Origin: CAZTDD01 sp964612675
Lineage (GTDB): Bacteria > Hinthialibacterota > Hinthialibacteria > Hinthialibacterales > JAKPRU01
Length of the DNA stretch: 18,323 bases
Assembly: GCA_964612675.1 (NCBI GenBank)
Contig: CAZTDD010000134.1
Span: 1-18,323 of the forward strand
Direction of reading: 5' to 3'
The notes beneath the pieces were generated by a model that did not search any database, was not told the DNA's origin, and worked only from the letters and a program-made list of their open reading frames with translations. Each line of letters starts with the position of its first letter. The stretch's first letter is position 1. Both the position numbers and the translations under genes were made by a program. Below are positions 15,389 through 18,323 of this stretch, piece by piece.

Positions 15389-15958
15389 ATGAAGATATTT
15401 GTTGTCGGCGTCGCCTGTATTGGAAAGTCAACGATCGGCCGAGTTCTAGCGAACAAATTAGACTGCATCTTCTTTGATTTTGATAAGGAGATTGAGCGGT
15501 GTTACGGAAAATCGATACCTCGTCTCAAGGCCGAGATTCTGACAGAGTATTCTTATCGCGCGGACGTAGGATCAAAAGTTCTGAAGAAAATCATCAACGA
15601 GAATCAGGCGGAAGACTATGTTGTCGCGATGTCGCCGAGCGGGTTGAATGCACCATACGGAAGAATTATCAGGGGCATCGATAGTACATCCATTGTCTTG
15701 GAAGACAAACCTGAGAATATATTGAAGCGGATTACCTTTTATGATGATGATTCGAATCTGATTCAGAAACAGTTGACAGACGAAGAGAGGAAGATGTACC
15801 TGCGAGAAATCAAAAAGGATATTACGTACTACAAAAGGCCCTATCAAAAAGCCGATTACCGTGTGGATATATCCGGTTTGGACGCGGCCCAAAGTGCGGA
15901 AAAGCTGGCAGAAATAGTAAACGCGGCCGATTCGGGTGAACCGAGATGCGGTAGTTGA
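15389..15958 (+). CDS. Shikimate-kinase-like P-loop protein
   Basis: 189 aa, a normal size for shikimate/gluconate/NMP kinases. Walker A is GVACIGKST (residues 7-15). FFDFDKEIE (28-36) supplies the Asp30/Asp32 that in shikimate kinase bind magnesium and substrate, and YSYRADVGSKVL carries Arg57 near the position of shikimate-binding Arg58. A lid-like region (ILKRITFYDD) and a YYKRPYQKADYRVDI block complete the fold. However, the GGG that binds shikimate is absent: the equivalent stretch reads VVAMSPSG. It is therefore likely a related small-molecule kinase rather than AroK. No aromatic-pathway gene is near. The ribosome site at the ATG is poor (AT-rich). It is convergent with the damaged small genes beyond its end. 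Confidence 0.6.
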   Translation: MKIFVVGVACIGKSTIGRVLANKLDCIFFDFDKEIERCYGKSIPRLKAEILTEYSYRADVGSKVLKKIINENQAEDYVVAMSPSGLNAPYGRIIRGIDSTSIVLEDKPENILKRITFYDDDSNLIQKQLTDEERKMYLREIKKDITYYKRPYQKADYRVDISGLDAAQSAEKLAEIVNAADSGEPRCGS

Positions 15959-15959
15959 A

Positions 15960-16025
15960 CGTCAGCTGCCGAATTAGGTCTCTGAATTCATCCACTGTCA
16001 AATCAGCCACTCGTGTGGAAGGCAT
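15960..16025 (-). pseudogene. Truncated antitoxin-like gene (N-terminus only)
   Basis: A very good start, GGAGGG six bases before the ATG at 16025, opens MPSTRVADLTVDEFRDLIRQ, the standard N-terminus of a family of small (about 65-80 aa) proteins commonly found as antitoxin-like partners of toxin genes. After about 21 residues the similarity stops and the frame runs, still open, antisense through the 3' end of the kinase-like gene to 15822, with a composition that no longer resembles a protein. This looks like a 3' truncation at about 15960, presumably by deletion or insertion. The family recall is from memory. The expected partner gene is missing. Confidence 0.45.
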
Positions 16026-16126
16026 TCGTATCCCTCCTTTGTGATGTTAATCGCGGGAAGATGCCCCACAAGACTCCCATTATCATCCCGACGGAGAACG
16101 ACCTTGTAATCCCATAATCCACTCAT
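15998..16126 (-). pseudogene. Short HicB-like reading frame, probably a remnant
   Basis: A 42-aa frame opens MSGLWDYKVVLRRDDNGSLV and continues GHLPAINITKEGYE, resembling the first strands of HicB-type antitoxins (YKV, then acidic turn, then xxLPxI). It stops at TGA 15998-16000 without the second half that HicB proteins need. Its 3' part overlaps the start of the truncated antitoxin-like gene at 16025, as expected if one gene fed another. The ATG lacks a good Shine-Dalgarno. It could be a real very short peptide, but decay is more likely. Confidence 0.35.
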
Positions 16127-16355
16127 GATAGTTTTCTGCACCTCTTTGATTCCACAGTATACCGCTCACAGGAAATAGAAACATCTCGTGTGCCGTGATC
16201 GCGGGTGCCAACAACGACAGCCTCTCTTTGGCGTTTTCGGAAGCGAGATCCAAAGCGGCGGTAAGGGATCGCACTCAATTGTCGGGTCGTGATCGCAAGC
16301 CGCCGCACTCCATACGGTGATTCGATAGGTTCTGCTGTCTCTGTGCAACGATGTT
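16127..16355. other. Gap with a structured repeat and no gene
   Basis: The space between the HicB-like fragment and hicB. Open frames here arise mainly from the repeat copy at 16226-16311. Apart from that repeat I see no coding signal. Confidence 0.5.
16226..16311. repeat. Structured dispersed repeat, copy 1
   Basis: The core (16226-16272) matches copy 2 (18182-18228) at about 40 of 47 bases without gaps. CTTTGG (16226-16231) pairs with CCAAAG (16250-16255) around GGAAGCGAG; the outer end is CCGCCGCACTCC (16300-16311). From memory, this GGAGTGCGG/CTTTGG/GGAAGCGAG/CCAAAG pattern recurs many times in some PVC-type and candidate-phylum genomes and produces spurious short reading frames. Confidence 0.7.
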
Positions 16356-16595
16356 TTATGCGATCTTCTGCACAGCGTTGACGAGATCCATACCAGACAT
16401 GGGAGGAGGAAGAGGTTTACCGTCCTGTTCGTAGAGGGTGACGGTCTCCTCAACGATTTCGCACAGTTCCGCGAACACAGCCTTTGCGTCAACGCCATGA
16501 CATCCGCCATAGAACAGTTCGGGACAACTGCCGATAAAACAGTGGTCGTCTTCGGACCACTCAACGATTTTCACGTACTTGTCGCCTTTACTCAT
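16356..16595 (-). CDS. hicB: HicB-family antitoxin
   Basis: 79 aa. The opening KYVKIVEWSEDDHCFIGSCP (residues 6-25) and the following ELFYGGCHGVDAKAVFAEL form the partial RNase-H-like fold of HicB antitoxins, here with Gly/Cys-rich loops; the C-terminal half has an EEVEETV-like helix and GKPLPPP. A DNA-binding domain beyond this is not visible, so it is a short-form HicB. It would bind and neutralise the adjacent HicA. Its ATG overlaps the hicA stop as ATGA (16592-16595), so it is translated second and coupled. Complete and probably functional. Confidence 0.85.
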   Translation of the reverse strand: MSKGDKYVKIVEWSEDDHCFIGSCPELFYGGCHGVDAKAVFAELCEIVEETVTLYEQDGKPLPPPMSGMDLVNAVQKIA

Positions 16596-16789
16596 CGCTT
16601 GGACTCCTCAATCGCCAGGCGAACCGCTTTCTCCTGGTATTGTAACGCGTCATCTCCGTCCTGACCTGCGATCGTAACCGGTCTCGCAACATTTGGGTGT
16701 ACGAAATTACGATGGCTGCCTTTTCCACCCCTATTCACGAATCCGGCACGCTTGAGATCGCGTATGAGTTCGCGTACCTTGCGGGGCAC
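16592..16789 (-). CDS. hicA: HicA-family mRNA interferase toxin
   Basis: 65 aa from GTG at 16789, preceded by AGGAGGG, a very strong ribosome site. Family features are clear: a basic N-terminal helix with LIRDLKRAGF (residues 8-17), GGKGSHRNFVHP (21-32) with the catalytic His26 in the dsRBD-like fold, then the central VTI strand and a C-terminal helix AVRLAIEESKR. HicA cleaves mRNA in the cytoplasm when free of HicB, which is encoded immediately downstream. The use of GTG with a strong Shine-Dalgarno may tune dosage. A short possible gene remnant ends 14 nt upstream on the same strand. Confidence 0.9.
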   Translation of the reverse strand: MPRKVRELIRDLKRAGFVNRGGKGSHRNFVHPNVARPVTIAGQDGDDALQYQEKAVRLAIEESKR

Positions 16790-16803
16790 TCAGCCCTCCT
16801 TGT

Positions 16804-16893
16804 TCACGACAACACTCTGGGCGCGTTCGGATATTCGCGTTCAAGAATGCGCACATGATTGATAGCATAGCGGAGATCCAACCCTTGCACAGC
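16804..16893 (-). pseudogene. Possible C-terminal remnant of a gene upstream of hicA
   Basis: A minus-strand frame ending at TGA 16804-16806 reads AVQGLDLRYAINHVRILERE and then YPNAPRVLS: a plausible amphipathic helix with protein-like composition, ending exactly where an upstream operon gene would end before the hicA ribosome site. I see no start and no longer frame; an 8-T run at 16907-16914 lies upstream. It may be the tail of a lost gene or chance. Unidentified. Confidence 0.25.
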
Positions 16894-17473
16894 ATATGTC
16901 AAACAGTTTTTTTTCGATCTCCGATAGGGGTTGCATGCCCGCGCTTCGAGCGGTTGGTACGGTGTTGGAGGTTATGGTTTCGTCGAAGGTCTGGATTCTT
17001 GACGAGGGTTGTTCTTTGTCCCCTCTCGCTTTCGGCACGCCACCCGCCGCTGCCGATTCGTTCCGCCCACCCCCAGACGGAATTGATGGTGCTGCAAAAA
17101 GTCAGCGGGATGCGAAAAGTGACGTGTCAACCCCCTCTGAATCTCCCCTTACTGCGGCCACGCAAGCGTGGCCCTCTTGGGGGAGAAGACGCTGCAGACA
17201 CGCTCGTTTTCTTTTCCTCCCCCGAAGATCGGGGGAGGTCAGGAGGGGGTTGAAATCCGTATCCCAGACTTTTTGCGACGCCATCAAACGGAATTGGGGG
17301 TGGCACCCAGTGAGTGTCGCCAATCCGGGTTAACCCCTATCCGTCAGTTGTCACTCATCACTTTCTGCTGGTCCTCTTGGTCCTTCATCGCCCCGATTGC
17401 CTTCGAGTGGACAAATTCGAGCAACCGGGGCTACCCACAACAACTCTACCTCACCACCAGCGAAGGCGGATGC
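16894..17473. other. Gene-free stretch holding an inverted-repeat element
   Basis: I see no real gene here. The open frames on the plus strand through 16855-17333 have unlikely composition and no ribosome sites. The stretch contains the 237-bp element at 17067-17303 and, toward its end, leads into the DUF2442 remnant. The interval between the remnants and the element shows no clear signal. Confidence 0.55.
17067..17303. mobile_element. 237-bp long-inverted-repeat (MITE-like) element without genes
   Basis: Four blocks pair in symmetric order: 17067-17075 with 17295-17303 (CCACCCCCA), 17083-17089 with 17281-17287 (TTGATGG), 17094-17103 with 17267-17276 (GCAAAAAGTC) and 17127-17137 with 17243-17253 (TCAACCCCCTC). 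The centre holds two more perfect hairpins: GGCCACGC/GCGTGGCC (17156-17163, 17166-17173) and CCTCCCCCG/CGGGGGAGG (17216-17224, 17230-17238). No transposase is encoded and I find no convincing target-site duplication. It resembles a non-autonomous transposable or dispersed structured element. Confidence 0.5.
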
Positions 17474-17542
17474 ACGCTTCGCCCCGATAAGCCCGTCGAT
17501 GGATAGATCCTCATCGACATCGGGCCAGTGCAGGCCGCTATG
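17474..17542 (-). pseudogene. DUF2442 C-terminal remnant
   Basis: The minus-strand frame reads HSGLHWPDVDEDLSIDGLIG followed by AKR, which I recognise as the usual C-terminal end of DUF2442 proteins (GLHWP-x-DEDLS-x-GLL). The N-terminal two thirds are missing: upstream, the sequence is the end of the DUF2283 gene in another frame, overlapping by the last base of its TAG stop (17538-17540). After AKR the frame stays open to a distant stop but no longer looks like the family. This is a gene fragment, left when a DUF2442 gene was replaced or truncated. The intact DUF2442 gene of the window is at 5798-6082. Confidence 0.55.
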
Positions 17543-17756
17543 CTGTAATCGTCTCGACTTCGCCCGGAATCCTGCTGAGAATGACTTCGTTCAGGTCGAT
17601 CTTTCGGCTGGCGTTGTCAATATCAATCCCGACAAGATTCCCGTCGGCGTCGTAGTCCAAAACAACACCTTCCGAAATCTCTCTGCTCTCCACACTATGT
17701 TTCGAGGACAGATCGATGTATAGCGAATCGGTATCTCGATAGTATTTGAGCTTCAT
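17538..17756 (-). CDS. DUF2283 family small protein
   Basis: 72 aa with the full family pattern: MKLKYYRDTDSLYIDLS (residues 1-17), EISEGVVLDYDADGNLVGID (26-45) and the closing ASRKIDL. DUF2283 proteins are small beta-rich proteins of unknown role that frequently sit next to a small partner gene, and are suspected antitoxin-like partners. Its ATG overlaps the stop of the upstream partner as ATGA (17753-17756), so the two are coupled. The stop overlaps the DUF2442 remnant. Complete and probably expressed. Confidence 0.85.
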   Translation of the reverse strand: MKLKYYRDTDSLYIDLSSKHSVESREISEGVVLDYDADGNLVGIDIDNASRKIDLNEVILSRIPGEVETITA

Positions 17757-17950
17757 TTCCTGAATCTCCTGTCTGGGAACGCGTTTCGGCCTCCGAGTTC
17801 CTCGATCTCACCCCAGAAACGAAACCGATTCTGTTCCTGCGGTTCCACCCGTAATGGGCGTTCACAGATGCGTATACACCACTCTTTCCGCAAATACGGA
17901 CGCTTTCGCAAAACCTCCTCGTTGAAATAATCCGTGAACCTATATTCCAT
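17753..17950 (-). CDS. DUF2283-partner small protein with apparent internal deletion
   Basis: 65 aa. It opens MEYRFTDYFNEEVLRKRPYL and continues RKEWCIRICERPLRVEPQEQ, then NRFRFWGEIEELGGR, and ends NAFPDRRFRK. From memory, this family (about 78-85 aa, usually beside DUF2283) reads ELGGR, then roughly 14-16 residues of a strand-turn with a YLRVV...DG..TVH pattern, then NAFPDR-x-F. Here GGR is joined directly to NAFPDRRF with the frame kept, as though that strand were excised in frame (around 17782). If so, the protein has lost a core strand and probably its activity. Start at 17950 has only a weak ribosome site. Translation is coupled to the DUF2283 gene. Confidence 0.65.
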   Translation of the reverse strand: MEYRFTDYFNEEVLRKRPYLRKEWCIRICERPLRVEPQEQNRFRFWGEIEELGGRNAFPDRRFRK

Positions 17951-18323
17951 GATGCTCTGGATATTACATTATTTGAAAAGGGAAAGAAACGAATTTCTTT
18001 TGATCCTTCAGTCGCACAGAATTCACATTTGATGCTTCTCCCTCCACTTCATACGCCGTTATTATAAACATACTCTCGTTTTCGTGGAATCGAAGAGATA
18101 AAATAGGCTGTCTGTGCAAACGCTTCGAGGGGCTTGAAGCGGAAAGCTGAGTGCATTTGGAGTGCGGTGCCCCCGACACCGCTTTGGCTTTTGCGGAAGC
18201 GAGGTCCAAAGCAGCGGCAGCGGATCGCGATCGCAAGACAAGTGGTGGGCTACGCTTCGCTTTGAGCCCAATACTGTTTACTTAAGGAATTATAGAAAAA
18301 AATGTGAAAAGAGCAATGAAAAT
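17951..18323. other. 373-nt gene-free end of window with a structured repeat
   Basis: No credible gene. The two short minus-strand frames here (within 17964-18271) are produced by the repeat copy at 18157-18238. The last 40 bases are AT-rich. This stretch would contain the promoter of the DUF2283 module; TTTCAAATAATGTAATAT near 17964-17981 (minus strand) is a weak -10-like sequence only. Confidence 0.5.
18157..18238. repeat. Structured dispersed repeat, copy 2
   Basis: GCGGTG (18164-18169) pairs with CACCGC (18177-18182), and GCTTTGG (18181-18187) with CCAAAGC (18206-18212). Same orientation as copy 1 (16226-16311), about 1.95 kb apart. The core is about 40 of 47 identical between copies. 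Confidence 0.7.

Noticed and set aside
16855..17333. Overlapping plus-strand frames of 132 and 145 residues
   Set aside because: They cross the inverted-repeat element, are rich in Pro/Arg/Ser low-complexity and lack ribosome sites.
17964..18271. Two short minus-strand frames at the window end
   Set aside because: Both are generated by the structured repeat copy; similar peptides arise wherever this repeat occurs.

Overview
The window looks like chromosomal DNA of an uncultured, free-living Gram-negative bacterium. Adjacent DUF1800 and DUF1501 genes (the latter with a twin-arginine signal), a large secreted protein of planctomycete/verrucomicrobial style, a heparinase II/III-type polysaccharide lyase, a sugar-kinase/Gfo-Idh-MocA pair and many small toxin-antitoxin-like genes fit PVC-group or neighbouring candidate phyla (Planctomycetota, Lentisphaerota, Hydrogenedentota, Sumerlaeota). 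This placement is from memory of gene content and is weak. No rRNA, tRNA, CRISPR array, transposase or phage gene was seen.

Layout. (1) 40-2231, minus strand: a secreted helical-repeat (TPR-like) protein and a small secreted or lipoprotein-like protein. (2) 2232-2857: a 626-nt gap with a 12-G tract, a hairpin and a REP-like palindrome. (3) 2858-5519, plus strand: an FGGY carbohydrate kinase and a Gfo/Idh/MocA dehydrogenase, probably one catabolic unit, with a palindromic repeat between them. (4) 5543-6082, plus strand: a DUF4160-DUF2442 pair. (5) 6106-7481, minus strand: a ParA-type ATPase translationally coupled (ATGA overlap) to a helical 174-aa protein I do not recognise, behind a good sigma70-like promoter. 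(6) 7736-12205, minus strand: an operon of a DUF3352-like secreted protein, DUF1800 and DUF1501, with a 12-bp perfect palindrome as candidate operator. (7) 12522-14789, plus strand: a secreted heparinase II/III-like lyase behind its own promoter. (8) 14857-15958, plus strand: a pRiA4b ORF-3-like protein and a shikimate-kinase-like P-loop protein lacking the GGG substrate motif. (9) 15960-18323: an accessory zone of small minus-strand modules and debris: truncated antitoxin-like genes, hicA-hicB, a 237-bp inverted-repeat element without genes, a DUF2442 remnant, a DUF2283 gene coupled to a partner that seems to carry an in-frame deletion, and two direct copies of a structured repeat bracketing most of the zone.

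The first three quarters are metabolic and envelope genes for polysaccharide and sugar use. The last quarter, plus the ParA and DUF4160/DUF2442 modules, is accessory. The most plausible undescribed system is the two-gene ParA/174-aa module. The most informative decay signals are the deleted DUF2283 partner and the DUF2442 remnant beside it. Gene starts given here were chosen by ribosome binding sites and signal peptides, and several lie inside longer open frames.
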